DNA from: Kribbella catacumbae DSM 19601
GTDB lineage: Bacteria > Actinomycetota > Actinomycetes > Propionibacteriales > Kribbellaceae
NCBI RefSeq assembly: GCF_000372465.1
Contig: NZ_AQUZ01000005.1
Location: forward strand, 223,958 to 287,957
Reading direction: 5' to 3'
Length of the DNA: 64,000 bases
Position numbers and translations under genes: made by a program. The notes beneath the pieces were generated by a model. It saw nothing but the letters and a program-made list of their open reading frames with translations, searched no databases and was not told where the DNA came from. Shown here in pieces: positions 1 to 9,310 of the stretch. Numbering within the stretch: position 1 is the stretch's first letter; each line of letters starts with the position of its first letter.

Positions 1-646
1 CGTCTCGCCGTGCGGTCAGGTCGTCCAGGGAGATCGAGTCGTCGGACAGTGCCAGCGCGGCGGTGACGAAGCCGTGCTCCTTCAGCAGGTCCAGCGAGTC
101 CGGCCAGGAAGACAAGCGGGTCCACGGCACCTGGAAGACCGTGCCCATCGAGACCTTGATCGATCGCCGGTACAGCGGGTCCGCACACGTCGGCGTCACC
201 AGTACTGCGTCCACGCCCATCGCCGCCGCGGCACGGAAGCCTGCCCCGACGTTCGTGTGGTCGACGATGTCGTCGAAGATCGCGATCCGTCGCCCGCCGA
301 GCAATCCGTCCAGCCCGACCGAGGGCCGGCGCCGGTACGACGCCAGCGCGCCCCGGTGGACGTGGAATCCAGTGACCTGCTCAGCCACATCCTCGGTCAC
401 CAGGTAAACAGGTGCCGCCGGCCACCTCTCCAGTACGTCGGCCAGCGACTCGAGCCAGCGCGGAGCCAGCAGGAACGAGCGTGGCTCGTACCCCGCGTCG
501 GACGCGCGGCGGATCACTTTGTCGCCCTCGGCAATGAAAAGCCCGTGCTCCTCCTCGAGCAGCCGGCGCAGATTCACCTCCCTCAGCTGGACGTAGTCCG
601 CCAGCCGCTCATCCGCGGCATCGTCCACAGGAACAAGCGGACTCAT
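1..646 (-). CDS. SpoU/TrmH family RNA methyltransferase (3' end outside window)
   Basis: Family role: S-adenosylmethionine-dependent 2'-O-methylation of tRNA or rRNA by a knotted SPOUT enzyme in the cytoplasm. About 215 residues are visible and the C-terminus runs off the left edge. An N-terminal substrate-binding region (residues 1-115) leads into SpoU motif 1 (NVGAGFR, about 132-138) and motif 2 (SMGTVFQVP, about 166-174). The start is an ATG inside an ATGA overlap with the siroheme synthase stop, so the two are translationally coupled. The target nucleotide cannot be told from sequence. The family call is secure. Confidence 0.85.
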   Translation of the reverse strand, partial: MSPLVPVDDAADERLADYVQLREVNLRRLLEEEHGLFIAEGDKVIRRASDAGYEPRSFLLAPRWLESLADVLERWPAAPVYLVTEDVAEQVTGFHVHRGALASYRRRPSVGLDGLLGGRRIAIFDDIVDHTNVGAGFRAAAAMGVDAVLVTPTCADPLYRRSIKVSMGTVFQVPWTRLSSWPDSLDLLKEHGFVTAALALSDDSISLDDLTARRD

Positions 647-1974
647 GACCCCTCAGCCGCATCGGCGACGCCTGCACCCGCGACCTGGTCAGAGGCCACG
701 GCAGGCCTCTCGCCGGAGCCCGACGCGGAGCCCGCGCCGGAAGCCGCACCGGAAGGCGCCCCGCCAGGCAGGCCGGCGGCCACGTCCACAACGTTGCCGA
801 TGACAACGATCGCGGGCGCGCCGACGCCGGCCGCCGACATCGCCTCGGCGATGCCGCCCAGGTCAGACGTGATCTGGTGCTGGCCCGGAAGCGTGCCATC
901 GGCAATCGCGGCCGCCGGAGTCGACGCGTCACGGCCATGGGAGATCAGCGTCGAAGCGATCACCGGCAGGTTCTCCACCGCCATCAGCAACACCAGCGTG
1001 CCGCGCAGTTGCGCGAGCGCCTCCCAATTGATCAGCGAATCCGGATGCCCCGGCGGGATGTGCCCCGACACGACAGTGAACTCATGCGTCACCCCGCGAT
1101 GCGTCACCGGAATCCCCGCCACCGCAGGCACCGCGATCGAGCTGGTGATCCCCGGTACGACGGTCCATGTGACCCCCGCCTCCGCGCACGCGATGGCCTC
1201 CTCGAAGCCGCGCCCGAAGACGTACGGATCGCCGCCCTTGAGCCGGACCACGACCTTGCCCTGCAACGCCCGGTCCACCAGGATCCGGTTGATCTCCTCC
1301 TGCTGCGCCGACCGCCCGCGGGGCAACTTCGCCGCGTCGATCAGCTCCACATCAGGATGCAGCTCCTCCAGCAACGGCTGCGGCGCGAGCCTGTCCGCGA
1401 CCACGACGTCCGCCTCGGCCAGCAACCGCCGCCCGCGCACGGTGATCAGATCAGGGTCTCCTGGACCCCCACCGACGAGGTACACGCCAGGCTGCTTGGC
1501 CAGCGAGTCCCGCGCCCCGAGCGCGCCCTCGCGCAACTCCTCCAGGATCGCGTCCCGCACGGCGGCCGACCGCCGATGATCGCCGCCACCCAGTACGCCG
1601 ATGGTCACCTGGTCGTGTTGCCCCGAGGCCGGCGTCCAGGCCGTCGCCCGGGAGCGATCGTCGGAGCGCACGCAGAAGATCCGCCGCTCCTCCGCCTCGG
1701 CCGAGACCTGATCGTTGACCGCGGCATCATCCGTCGCGACCACGACGTACCAGGCGCCGTCGAGGTCACCGGCGGCGTACCCGCGCTCGACCCAGCGCAG
1801 GTCGGGGTTGGTCAGCAGTCCCTCGATCGTCGGTGTGATCGCCGGCGAGATGACGTCGATCTGGGCACCCGTCTCGAGCAACCGCGGCAACCGGCGTTGC
1901 GCGACTCCCCCGCCGCCCACGACCACGACACGGCGGCCGGTGAGCACCAGGCCCGACAGGTACGGCGCGGTCAC
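643..1974 (-). CDS. cysG: Siroheme synthase: precorrin-2 dehydrogenase fused to uroporphyrinogen-III C-methyltransferase
   Basis: 443 residues. Residues 1-150 form a Rossmann-type precorrin-2 dehydrogenase (VVVVGGGGVA at about 16-25). Residues from about 163 form the SAM-dependent uroporphyrinogen-III methyltransferase (GGGPGDPDLIT at 168-178, later RLKGGDPYVFGRG). It supplies precorrin-2 for siroheme and for the cobalamin branch, which fits cobT immediately upstream. The last 40 or so residues are a low-complexity Gly/Ala/Ser tail absent from the usual fold. The GTG start overlaps the cobT stop (GTGA), and its own stop overlaps the methyltransferase start. Confidence 0.93.
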   Translation of the reverse strand: MTAPYLSGLVLTGRRVVVVGGGGVAQRRLPRLLETGAQIDVISPAITPTIEGLLTNPDLRWVERGYAAGDLDGAWYVVVATDDAAVNDQVSAEAEERRIFCVRSDDRSRATAWTPASGQHDQVTIGVLGGGDHRRSAAVRDAILEELREGALGARDSLAKQPGVYLVGGGPGDPDLITVRGRRLLAEADVVVADRLAPQPLLEELHPDVELIDAAKLPRGRSAQQEEINRILVDRALQGKVVVRLKGGDPYVFGRGFEEAIACAEAGVTWTVVPGITSSIAVPAVAGIPVTHRGVTHEFTVVSGHIPPGHPDSLINWEALAQLRGTLVLLMAVENLPVIASTLISHGRDASTPAAAIADGTLPGQHQITSDLGGIAEAMSAAGVGAPAIVVIGNVVDVAAGLPGGAPSGAASGAGSASGSGERPAVASDQVAGAGVADAAEGS

Positions 1975-3011
1975 GCCTCGATCCCCGCAGACTCGAAGGT
2001 CGCCATCTCGGCGAGTGCCCGGACGGCGCAGGTGAGGATCGGATAGGCCAGTACTGCGCCTGTCCCCTCCCCCAGCCGCAGGTCCAGATCCACCAACGGC
2101 TGCAGGCCGAGCGTCTTGAGCGCGACCGCGTGACCAGCCTCGGCCGAGCGATGCCCGGCGACGCAGTAGTCGATCACCGCCGGGTGGAGTGCCTGCGCGA
2201 CGAGCGCCGCGGCACCCGCGATCACGCCGTCGAGGATCACGGGCACCTTGTTGGCGGCCGCTCCGAGGATGTATCCGGCCAGCGCCGCGTGCTCCAGCCC
2301 GCCGTACGCCGCCAGTGCCGCCAGCGGCTCAGAAGCCGGTACGTCGTGGAGCGCCAGCGCCGCCCGGATGACGTCGGTCTTGTGCGCAAGGGTGGCATCG
2401 TCGATCCCTGTCCCCCGACCCGTCACCTCTTCGGCCGTCCCACCGCTGAAGGTCGCGATCAGCGCGGCAGATGCCGTCGTGTTGGCGATGCCCATGTCAC
2501 CGGTCAGCAGGCACTGGTACCCGTCGAGCACCAACTTGTCGGCCAGCTCGAAGCCGACCGTCACCGCAGCCAGTACTTCGTCCGCCGTGAGCGCCTTCTC
2601 CACCGCGAGGTCCCTCGTCCCCGGACGGACCTTCGCATGCACGATGTCCAGTTCGTCCACAGCGGTGGCCACGCCGACGTCCACCACTCGGACATCGACG
2701 CGGTTGTTCGCCGCGAAAGCATTGACCGCTGCGCCGCCGGCCGCGAAGTTCGCGAGCATCGCCGCAGTCACCTCCTGCGGCCAGGGCGAGACGCCCTGCG
2801 CGTGCACACCGTGGTCGGCGGCGAAGACCGTCACGACGGCGGCGGTCGGCACCGCGGGCGGGCACGAGCCGGTCATCCCGGCGACCCGGACGGACAGTTC
2901 CTCCAGTACGCCGAGGGAACCGGCCGGTTTCGTCAGCTTCAGCTGACGCTCCGTGGCCGCCCGCATCGCGGCCGCGTCGGCCGGGCCGATCCTGGCCAGA
3001 TACTCCTCCAC
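1971..3011 (-). CDS. cobT: Nicotinate-nucleotide--dimethylbenzimidazole phosphoribosyltransferase
   Basis: 346 residues with the CobT signature: an N-terminal KPAGSLG segment, an AADHGV motif, and near the C-terminus LGEGTGA, whose Glu is the catalytic base of the family. It makes alpha-ribazole phosphate for the lower ligand of cobalamin. The reading frame stays open further upstream, but I place the start at the GTG at 3011. That GTG is preceded by a good ribosome-binding site (GGAGGG) and gives the usual family length of about 350. First gene of the cobT-cysG-methyltransferase operon. I saw no cobalamin riboswitch in the 146 bp upstream. Confidence 0.93.
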   Translation of the reverse strand: MEEYLARIGPADAAAMRAATERQLKLTKPAGSLGVLEELSVRVAGMTGSCPPAVPTAAVVTVFAADHGVHAQGVSPWPQEVTAAMLANFAAGGAAVNAFAANNRVDVRVVDVGVATAVDELDIVHAKVRPGTRDLAVEKALTADEVLAAVTVGFELADKLVLDGYQCLLTGDMGIANTTASAALIATFSGGTAEEVTGRGTGIDDATLAHKTDVIRAALALHDVPASEPLAALAAYGGLEHAALAGYILGAAANKVPVILDGVIAGAAALVAQALHPAVIDYCVAGHRSAEAGHAVALKTLGLQPLVDLDLRLGEGTGAVLAYPILTCAVRALAEMATFESAGIEA

Positions 3012-3157
3012 CGCTGATCCCTCCAGTCCGTTCGGCCGCCTGGACGCAGGCCTCCACCGATCTTCGCACCTTCGGGCAGGTGCCCCGGCCAGGGTGGGCT
3101 GGATCTGAGCAGTAATGTCGGATTCACCACACGTCGCGAGATCCTGGAGGATCACAG

Positions 3158-3694
3158 ATGTCGCTTCATCGGCCAGTCGCGCCGGACCCGTACCAACTGC
3201 TTCCCGAGGTCGGTTCGTTCACGGTCACCAGTACCGACGTCGCCGAAGGCAAGCGACTCGACGACAACCACGCCTTCGCCGGCGGGAACACGTCACCCCA
3301 GCTCAGCTGGAACGGCTTCCCGACCGAGACCAAGGGCTTCGTCGTCACCTGTTTCGACGCGGACGCGCCGACACCGTCGGGCTTCTGGCACTGGGTCCTG
3401 GTCGGCCTGCCGGCCACCGTCACCGAGCTCCCGACCGGGGCGGGCACCACCGAGCGGCTGGAGAACGGCGCGTTCCACATCCGCAACGACTACGGCACCA
3501 AGTCGTACGGCGGCGCTGCCCCGCCCCCCGGCGACCATGTGCACCGCTACTACTTCGTGGTGCACGCGATCGACGTGGAGGCCCTCGACATCGACGGCGA
3601 CGTGAGCCCCGCGGTGGTCAGCTTCAACCTCGCCTTCCACACGCTGGCCCGCGCCATCGTCACACCGAGGTACCAGCTGCCGGCCGACAGCTGA
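3158..3694 (+). CDS. YbhB/YbcL-type phosphatidylethanolamine-binding (PEBP) family protein
   Basis: 178 residues, cytoplasmic, no signal peptide. PEBP hallmarks are visible: GGNTSPQLSW near residue 45, FDADAPTPSGFWHWV at about 65-80, and the GPxPP-like loop with HxYxF (PPPGDHVHRYYFVVHA) at about 125. These proteins bind small anions or phospholipid head groups; their bacterial function is poorly defined. GGAGG lies 6 nt before the ATG. It is divergent from cobT and faces the fad operon, with a long palindrome between the two 3' ends. Confidence 0.85.
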   Translation: MSLHRPVAPDPYQLLPEVGSFTVTSTDVAEGKRLDDNHAFAGGNTSPQLSWNGFPTETKGFVVTCFDADAPTPSGFWHWVLVGLPATVTELPTGAGTTERLENGAFHIRNDYGTKSYGGAAPPPGDHVHRYYFVVHAIDVEALDIDGDVSPAVVSFNLAFHTLARAIVTPRYQLPADS

Positions 3695-3704
3695 TCCCCC
3701 GCCA

Positions 3705-3800
3705 CTCCTCCGTTCATTCGCCCCCTTTTCACCCGCGGTGCAGGCCGCCCATTGGTGACAGTTTCCTAACGGATGAAAAGCGGGCGAATGAACGGAGGAG
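3705..3800. repeat. Long intergenic palindrome, family P1, copy a
   Basis: Arms 3705-3733 and 3772-3800 (29 bp, two mismatches) around a 38-nt loop. The arm contains the P1 core GTTCATTCGCCC followed by a T run, shared with copies at 20111-20206 and 41914-42016. It sits between the convergent 3' ends of the PEBP gene and the fad operon, so it could end transcription from both sides. Confidence 0.85.
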
Positions 3801-3844
3801 GTTGGGTCAGTCCTTGATGCCGGACTGAATGTCCCGGTCAGGGG

Positions 3845-5989
3845 TCAGGCGAACTTCTCGCCTGCCTCCGCCTTGCGGACCAGGAGCGCGGGGGGTTCGA
3901 AGCGGGAGCCGTAGGTTTGAGCTAGCTCGCGGGTGCGGGTGACGAAGGCGGGGAGGCCACCCTGGTAGGCGTTGATGTACTGGAGGGCGCCGCCGTGGAG
4001 GGGTGGGAAGCCGATGCCGAAGATGGAGCCGATGTTGGCGTCGGCGACGGAGCGTAGTACTCCCTCGTCCAGGCACTTCACCGTTTCGAGTGACATCGCG
4101 AACGCCATCCGCTCTTGCAGGTCGATCAGCGGTACGTCGACCCCTTCGCGCACGAAGTGTTCCCACAGCCCCGGCCACAGGTGCTTCGGACCATCCGCCG
4201 GGTACTCGTAGAAGCCCGCGCCGGCCGCTTTACCCTTGCGGTCGAACTCGGTGACCAAGCGATCGGCAACCGCCATGCCCGGGTGGTCGTCGAAGGCACC
4301 CGCGCTGTCCCCGGCCGCGCGAGCCGCGTCACGGATCTTCATCGGCAGCGTCAGGGTGACCTCGTCGAGCATCGCCAGCGGCGGCGCCGGGAAGCCCAGC
4401 TGGGTCGCGGCGCGCTCGATCGTCACCGGGTTGATGCCCTCGGCAATCATCGCGGCACCCTCCATCACCAGCGTGCCGAAGACGCGCGAGGTGAAGAAGC
4501 CGCGGCTGTCGTTCACCACGATCGGCGTCTTCTTGATCTGCCGGACCAGGTCGTACGCCTTCGCCAGCGCGCGATCGGACGTCTTCTCCCCCACGATCAG
4601 CTCGACCAGCGGCATCCGGTCGACCGGTGAGAAGAAGTGCATGCCGACGAAGTCGTCCGGCCGGTCGATGCCCTCGGCAAGCGACGTGATCGGCAGGGTC
4701 GAGGTGTTCGAGCAGAGCAACGCGTCCGGCTCCACCACAGCGGCGATCTCAGCGAAGACCTTCTGCTTCAGCTCTTCGCTCTCGAACACCGCCTCGATCA
4801 CCAGGTCGCACCCGGCCAGGTCGTTCGGGTCGGCAGCCGGCGTGATCAGACTCAGGAACGCCTCCGCCTTCTCCGGCGTACTGCGGCCCTTCTGCACCTG
4901 CTTGGCGAGCAGCTTCTCGGAGTACGCCTTGCCCTTCTCGGCCGCCTCCAGGGAGACGTCCTTGAGCACCACCTCGATGCCCACCTTCGCGCAGACGTAG
5001 GCGATCCCGGCACCCATCATGCCCGCGCCGAGTACCCCGACCTTCCGGGCCTTGTACGCCGGTACGTCGGCCGGCCGCGATGCCCCGGCGTTGATCGCCT
5101 GGAGCTCGAAGAAGAACGCGTTGGTCATGTTCTTGGCGATCTGGCCGGTCGCCAGCGACACGAAGTACCGGGACTCGATCCTGCTGGCCGTGGCGAAGTC
5201 CACCTGACTGCCCTCGACCGCCGCGCTCATGATGGCTCGCGGGGCCGGGTACGGCGCGCCCTTGAGCTGCTTGCGCAGATTCGCGGGGAAGGCCGGGAGG
5301 AACGCGGCCAGCTTCGGCGAGGACGGAGTACCGCCGGGGATCTTGTAGCCGTCGCGATCCCACGGCTGCTTGGCGTCACCGTCGTACGCGTCGATCCACC
5401 GGTACGCCGCGTCGAGCAGCTCGTCGGCGGGGACGACCTCGTCGACGATGCCGACCGACTTGGCGTGTGCGGGCTTCATCCGCTGCCCTTGCAACAGGAC
5501 CTTCATCAACGCGTCTTGCAGGCCGAGCATCCTGACCGTGCGGGTGACGCCGCCACCGCCGGGCAGCAGGCCGAGTGTCACCTCAGGAACACCGATCTCG
5601 ATGCGGTTGTCATCGGCAACGATCCGGTGGTGGCAGGCGAGCGCGATCTCCAGCCCGCCACCGAGCGCGGCACCGTTGATCGCGGCAACGACCGGGACGC
5701 CGAGCGTCTCCAGCACGCGGAGCTGCCGCTTGATCTCCTCGACCGTCTCGAACACCTCGGCCGCATTCTCCGGCTGGATCTGGGACAGCAGCTGCAGGTT
5801 GCCGCCGGCAAAGAACGTGGACTTGGCGCTGGTGATGACGACGCCTTGGAGACTGTCCTTTTCGGCCTGCAGACGCTCCACGGTCGCGGCCATCGCGCCG
5901 ACATAGGCGTCGTTCATGGTATTCGCCGAGGCACCCGGCTCGTCCATCGTCAGCGTGACGACACCGTTCGAGTTCTTCCAGTCGATCAT
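3845..5989 (-). CDS. Fused enoyl-CoA hydratase / 3-hydroxyacyl-CoA dehydrogenase (FadB/FadJ type)
   Basis: 714 residues; catalyses steps 2 and 3 of beta-oxidation. The N-terminal crotonase domain (1-190) carries the oxyanion-hole region [13 protein letters not shown] (107-119) and the two expected glutamates at 114 and 136 ([14 protein letters not shown]). The NAD-binding domain begins at about 316 with [12 protein letters not shown], followed by the two C-terminal dehydrogenase domains. The chosen ATG overlaps the thiolase stop (ATGA); the longer open frame upstream lies inside the thiolase gene. Second gene of the thiolase operon. A second, diverged copy of the same enzyme lies at 61533. 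Confidence 0.93.
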   Translation of the reverse strand: MIDWKNSNGVVTLTMDEPGASANTMNDAYVGAMAATVERLQAEKDSLQGVVITSAKSTFFAGGNLQLLSQIQPENAAEVFETVEEIKRQLRVLETLGVPVVAAINGAALGGGLEIALACHHRIVADDNRIEIGVPEVTLGLLPGGGGVTRTVRMLGLQDALMKVLLQGQRMKPAHAKSVGIVDEVVPADELLDAAYRWIDAYDGDAKQPWDRDGYKIPGGTPSSPKLAAFLPAFPANLRKQLKGAPYPAPRAIMSAAVEGSQVDFATASRIESRYFVSLATGQIAKNMTNAFFFELQAINAGASRPADVPAYKARKVGVLGAGMMGAGIAYVCAKVGIEVVLKDVSLEAAEKGKAYSEKLLAKQVQKGRSTPEKAEAFLSLITPAADPNDLAGCDLVIEAVFESEELKQKVFAEIAAVVEPDALLCSNTSTLPITSLAEGIDRPDDFVGMHFFSPVDRMPLVELIVGEKTSDRALAKAYDLVRQIKKTPIVVNDSRGFFTSRVFGTLVMEGAAMIAEGINPVTIERAATQLGFPAPPLAMLDEVTLTLPMKIRDAARAAGDSAGAFDDHPGMAVADRLVTEFDRKGKAAGAGFYEYPADGPKHLWPGLWEHFVREGVDVPLIDLQERMAFAMSLETVKCLDEGVLRSVADANIGSIFGIGFPPLHGGALQYINAYQGGLPAFVTRTRELAQTYGSRFEPPALLVRKAEAGEKFA

Positions 5990-7212
5990 GCCGCAAGCCT
6001 CTCGATGATGGTCGCGACGCCCATGCCGCCGCCGACGCACAGGGTGGCCAGACCGTAGCGCAGCTCGCGCCGCTCCAGCTCGTCCAGCAGGGTTCCGATC
6101 AGCATCGCGCCAGTGGCGCCGAGCGGGTGGCCGAGCGCGATCGCGCCGCCGTTGACGTTCACCTTCTCGTGCGGGACGCCGAGGTCGCTCATGAAGTGCA
6201 GCACCGCGGCGGCGAACGCCTCGTTCATCTCGAACAGGTCGATGTCGGAGACCTCGAGCCCTGCCTTGGCAAGCGCCTTGCGGGCCGCGGGCGCCGGCCC
6301 GGTCAGCATGATGGTCGGATCGGTTCCGCTGACCGCCGCCGCGACCACCCGGCCGCGCGGCGCCTGGCCGAGCGCCTCGCCGGCCTTCTCGTTGCCGATG
6401 GCAACCAGTGCGGCGCCGTCGACGATGCCAGACGAGTTGCCGGCGTGGTGCACGTGGTTAATCCGCTCGACCGTCACGTACTTCTCCAGCGCGACCGAGT
6501 CGAAGCCACCGTGCTCACCGATCGCGGCGAACGAGGCGGGCAGCCCGGCCAGCGTTTCGACCGTCGTACCGGGCCGCACGAGCTGGTCGTGGTCCAGGAT
6601 CTGCAGCCCGTTGCGATCGGTCACCGGGACGACCGAGCGGGCGAAGTACCCGTTGGCCCAGGCCTTCGCGGCCCGCGCGTGCGACTCCGCGGCGTACGCG
6701 TCGACGTCGGTGCGGGACAAGCCGTCCATGGTGGCGATCAGGTCGGCGCTGATGCCCTGCGGGATGAAGTTGGTCTGGATCGCGGTCTCCGGATCCATCG
6801 CCCAAGCGCCGCCGTCGGAGGCCATCGGCACCCGCGACATCGATTCGACGCCGCCGGCCAGGATGAAGTCCTCCCAGCCCGAGCGGATCCGCTGGGCCGC
6901 CTGGTTCACGGCTTCCAGGCCTGACGCGCAGAAGCGGTTGAGCTGCACGCCGCCCGTGGTTTCCGGGTAGCCCGCCGCGAGGACCGCAGTACGGGCGATG
7001 TCCATGCCCTGGTCGCCGATCGGGCTGACGACACCGAGTACGACGTCGTCGATGGCGGACTCGTCCAGCTCCGGGTGCCGGACGCGGAGCTCGGTGAGCA
7101 GCCCGGTGATGAGCTGGATCGGCTTGACCTCGTGCAGGGCGCCCGCCGCCTTGCCCTTGCCGCGGGGAGTCCGGATCGCGTCGTACAGGAAGGCTTCGCT
7201 GGCTGCGGTCAT
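5986..7212 (-). CDS. Acetyl-CoA C-acyltransferase (thiolase, FadA type)
   Basis: 408 residues. Thiolase active-site elements: nucleophilic Cys95 in [10 protein letters not shown], the GHPLGATGA loop with its His, and the C-terminal CVGGGMG with the second Cys. It performs the thiolytic last step of beta-oxidation, with the hydratase/dehydrogenase encoded immediately downstream and overlapping by 4 bp. The promoter at 7249-7279 lies about 30 nt upstream and has the long-spacer, dyad-containing layout expected for MerR-family control. Confidence 0.93.
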   Translation of the reverse strand: MTAASEAFLYDAIRTPRGKGKAAGALHEVKPIQLITGLLTELRVRHPELDESAIDDVVLGVVSPIGDQGMDIARTAVLAAGYPETTGGVQLNRFCASGLEAVNQAAQRIRSGWEDFILAGGVESMSRVPMASDGGAWAMDPETAIQTNFIPQGISADLIATMDGLSRTDVDAYAAESHARAAKAWANGYFARSVVPVTDRNGLQILDHDQLVRPGTTVETLAGLPASFAAIGEHGGFDSVALEKYVTVERINHVHHAGNSSGIVDGAALVAIGNEKAGEALGQAPRGRVVAAAVSGTDPTIMLTGPAPAARKALAKAGLEVSDIDLFEMNEAFAAAVLHFMSDLGVPHEKVNVNGGAIALGHPLGATGAMLIGTLLDELERRELRYGLATLCVGGGMGVATIIERLAA

Positions 7213-7248
7213 GGTGATCCCGTCGTCTGCCTCGGATGGTCTGAGTCG

Positions 7249-7279
7249 ATTGTGACAGTGATGGTGTCACGATGGTCAA
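7249..7279 (-). promoter_or_regulatory. Promoter of the thiolase operon with MerR-type operator in a 19-bp spacer
   Basis: On the minus strand: TTGACC (-35, 7274-7279), a 19-bp spacer, then CACAAT (-10, 7249-7254). The spacer and -10 contain the palindrome GTGACA-N7-TGTCAC (7252-7270). Over-long 19-20 bp spacers holding a dyad are the known signature of MerR-family promoters. The same arrangement recurs at 13842-13872. Assignment to the adjacent MerR gene is inference. Confidence 0.7.
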
Positions 7280-7290
7280 GTGGGGGCCAC

Positions 7291-7296
7291 TATGAT
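7291..7296 (+). promoter_or_regulatory. -10 element of the leaderless MerR gene
   Basis: TATGAT followed by 7 nt and then the ATG at 7304, so transcription should begin at or next to the start codon. This decides the start of the MerR gene in favour of 7304 rather than the in-frame ATGs upstream. Confidence 0.6.
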
Positions 7297-7303
7297 CTGC
7301 GCC

Positions 7304-8071
7304 ATGCCCCTGTCGTCAGTCCCAGCCGATGCCGAGCCGTCCGGCCAGAACGAGGCGATGCTGACCGTCGACGAGCTCTCCGCGCGGGTCGGGATGACCG
7401 TGCGCACGCTGCGCTTCTACGCCGGCCGCGGCCTGATCCCCCCGCCGGTACGCCGCGGGCGCGTCGGGTACTACGGTCCCGAGCACATCGCCCGGTTGGA
7501 TCTGGTCCGAGAGCTACAGGCGCACGGGTTCACCCTGTCGGCAATCGAGGGCTACCTGGATCGCATCCCGGCCGACGCGACTCCGCAGGACATCGCGCTG
7601 CACCGGACCCTGCTCACCCCCTGGATGCGCGACCTGCCCGAAACGCTCGACCGGACGGCGCTGGTACGGCGTACTGGGCGTGAACTGACCGATGACGACA
7701 TCGAAATGCTCGTCGCGCTGGGCGTGGTCGAGCCGACGCCGGACGAGGACGTCTTCCAGGTCGCGACGGCGCACCTCAGCCTCGGGGTGGAACTGCTCGA
7801 CCTCGACCTGCCGGTCGAGGCGGTGCTGGACGCCGGGCGGATCTTCACCGAGCACGGGCGCGCATTGGCCGAGGAGCTGACCGAGGTGTTCCGGACCAAG
7901 GTCTGGCCCCACTACCGCGACTCAGGCGGCCCGCCAGAGCACATCCAGCAACTCGTCGAACGCTTCAAGCCGGTGACGATCCAGGGCCTGGTGCTGGCCT
8001 ACGAGCGAGCCGTCGGCGAAACCCAACGCGACACGATCCGCCGCTCCCGCGACAAGCCCCCACGCCGCTGA
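7304..8071 (+). CDS. MerR family transcriptional regulator
   Basis: 255 residues. A winged-helix MerR DNA-binding domain starts at about residue 20 (LTVDELSARVGM, then TLRFYAGRGLIPP and RRGRVGYYG) and a coiled region follows (LDLVRELQAHGFTLSAIEGYLDRIP). The C-terminal roughly 150 residues have no motif I recognise and presumably sense an acyl-CoA or related ligand (inference). It is divergent from the thiolase operon, whose promoter contains a MerR-type dyad in a 19-bp spacer. The same site precedes the racemase/acyl-CoA dehydrogenase operon at 13834, so this protein is the best candidate regulator of both. Confidence 0.88.
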   Translation: MPLSSVPADAEPSGQNEAMLTVDELSARVGMTVRTLRFYAGRGLIPPPVRRGRVGYYGPEHIARLDLVRELQAHGFTLSAIEGYLDRIPADATPQDIALHRTLLTPWMRDLPETLDRTALVRRTGRELTDDDIEMLVALGVVEPTPDEDVFQVATAHLSLGVELLDLDLPVEAVLDAGRIFTEHGRALAEELTEVFRTKVWPHYRDSGGPPEHIQQLVERFKPVTIQGLVLAYERAVGETQRDTIRRSRDKPPRR

Positions 8072-8080
8072 CCACCCGCC

Positions 8081-9310
8081 TCAGCGGCCGTGGCTGGCGC
8101 GAGAGCGGCGGGCCAGGGAGTCGACGCCGACGGCCAGCAACAGCACGACGCCGGTGACGAAGAACCGGTACGACGAATCGAGGCTGAGCAGGGTCAGCCC
8201 GCTCGAGATCGACTGGATCACGAGGATGCCGAGCACCGCGGCGAAGGCGGTGCCTCGACCGCCGAACAGGCTGGTACCGCCGATCACGGCCGCAGCGATC
8301 GCGTTCAGGTTCACGTCGCCACCTCCGCTGCTCTGGTTGGCAGCGGCCAGTCGCGCTGCTCCGAGTACGCCGCCGATTGCCGCGAGCGTCGTACAGAAGG
8401 CGAAGGCCGAGACGTAGACCAAGCGAACGTTGATGCCGGCTCGACGAGCTGCCTCGACGTTGCCGCCGACGGCGTACAGGGACTTGCCCCATTTGGTCGA
8501 GGTCAGGGCGTAGTGGAGGGCCAGGGCGAGCGCCACCAAGAGTACGAACATCCAGCCGACGCCGCGGCTCCGGTTCAGATACCAGACGGCGAAGCCGAGT
8601 CCGATGACGAGGACCGCGCTCCGGATCACCAGGAACCGGAGCGAGCGTGCCGGGAGATCCGCAGTACGGCGTTTGCGCGCGTACAGGTATCCGACCAGGA
8701 ACAGGCCTGCTGCCGCTCCGAGGACGAGGAGATACGACAACCAGGCCGGCACGAAGGAGAGCTGCGCGAACCTGACCAGGGCGGAGTCGTACGGGAGGTT
8801 CACCGAACCGGAAGTGCCCAGCGCCTTCAGTTGCAGGCCCAAGAAGGACAGCAGACCGGCGAGCGTGATCACGAAGCTCGGGATGCCGACTCGGTTGTAG
8901 ATCTGGGCGTAGAGGACGCCGATCGCGCATCCGGCCGCGACGGCCGCGAGTACCGCGGCCCAGACCGGCCACTGCTCGTTGACGAAGAGGATCGCGGTGA
9001 TCGCCGCCGCAAGTCCGCTGATCGAGCCGACGGACAGGTCGATCTGGCCGATCAGCAACACACAGACGATGCCTAGCGCAACGATCCCGACGGGCACGCA
9101 CTCCATCGTCAGGTTCACCAGGTTGGTGCTGGACAGGAAGATCGGATTCAGCGCCTGCAGAACCGCCCAGATCACCACCAGCCCCGCGACCACGGGAACC
9201 ATCCCGAGTTCGCCGGCCCGGACCCGATCCACCAGCAGACCCACAACCGCCCGCGGCCCCACGCCTTGCCGCAACCGCTCATCGCTCAGGTCGACAGCCG
9301 CCATCACCAT
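8081..9310 (-). CDS. Sugar ABC transporter permease (XylH/RbsC-like)
   Basis: 409 residues, strongly hydrophobic, with about 10 predicted membrane segments after a charged N-terminus of about 30 residues. The conserved permease loop GLAAAITAILF and the late segment GGTSLFGGRGTAFAAVLG are typical of the carbohydrate-uptake (CUT2) family. Length matches XylH (about 390) rather than RbsC (about 320), because of an insert around residues 190-230. The ATGGTGATG start region overlaps the ATPase stop; the inner ATG at 9304 is an equally possible start. Last gene of a binding protein-ATPase-permease operon. The substrate (xylose or another pentose) is inferred from similarity only. Confidence 0.88.
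   Translation of the reverse strand: MVMAAVDLSDERLRQGVGPRAVVGLLVDRVRAGELGMVPVVAGLVVIWAVLQALNPIFLSSTNLVNLTMECVPVGIVALGIVCVLLIGQIDLSVGSISGLAAAITAILFVNEQWPVWAAVLAAVAAGCAIGVLYAQIYNRVGIPSFVITLAGLLSFLGLQLKALGTSGSVNLPYDSALVRFAQLSFVPAWLSYLLVLGAAAGLFLVGYLYARKRRTADLPARSLRFLVIRSAVLVIGLGFAVWYLNRSRGVGWMFVLLVALALALHYALTSTKWGKSLYAVGGNVEAARRAGINVRLVYVSAFAFCTTLAAIGGVLGAARLAAANQSSGGGDVNLNAIAAAVIGGTSLFGGRGTAFAAVLGILVIQSISSGLTLLSLDSSYRFFVTGVVLLLAVGVDSLARRSRASHGR

Noticed and set aside
3012..3157. Cobalamin riboswitch upstream of cobT (and of cobQ at 18324-18376)
   Set aside because: The available leaders are too short or show no B12-box-like sequence; cobQ appears leaderless.
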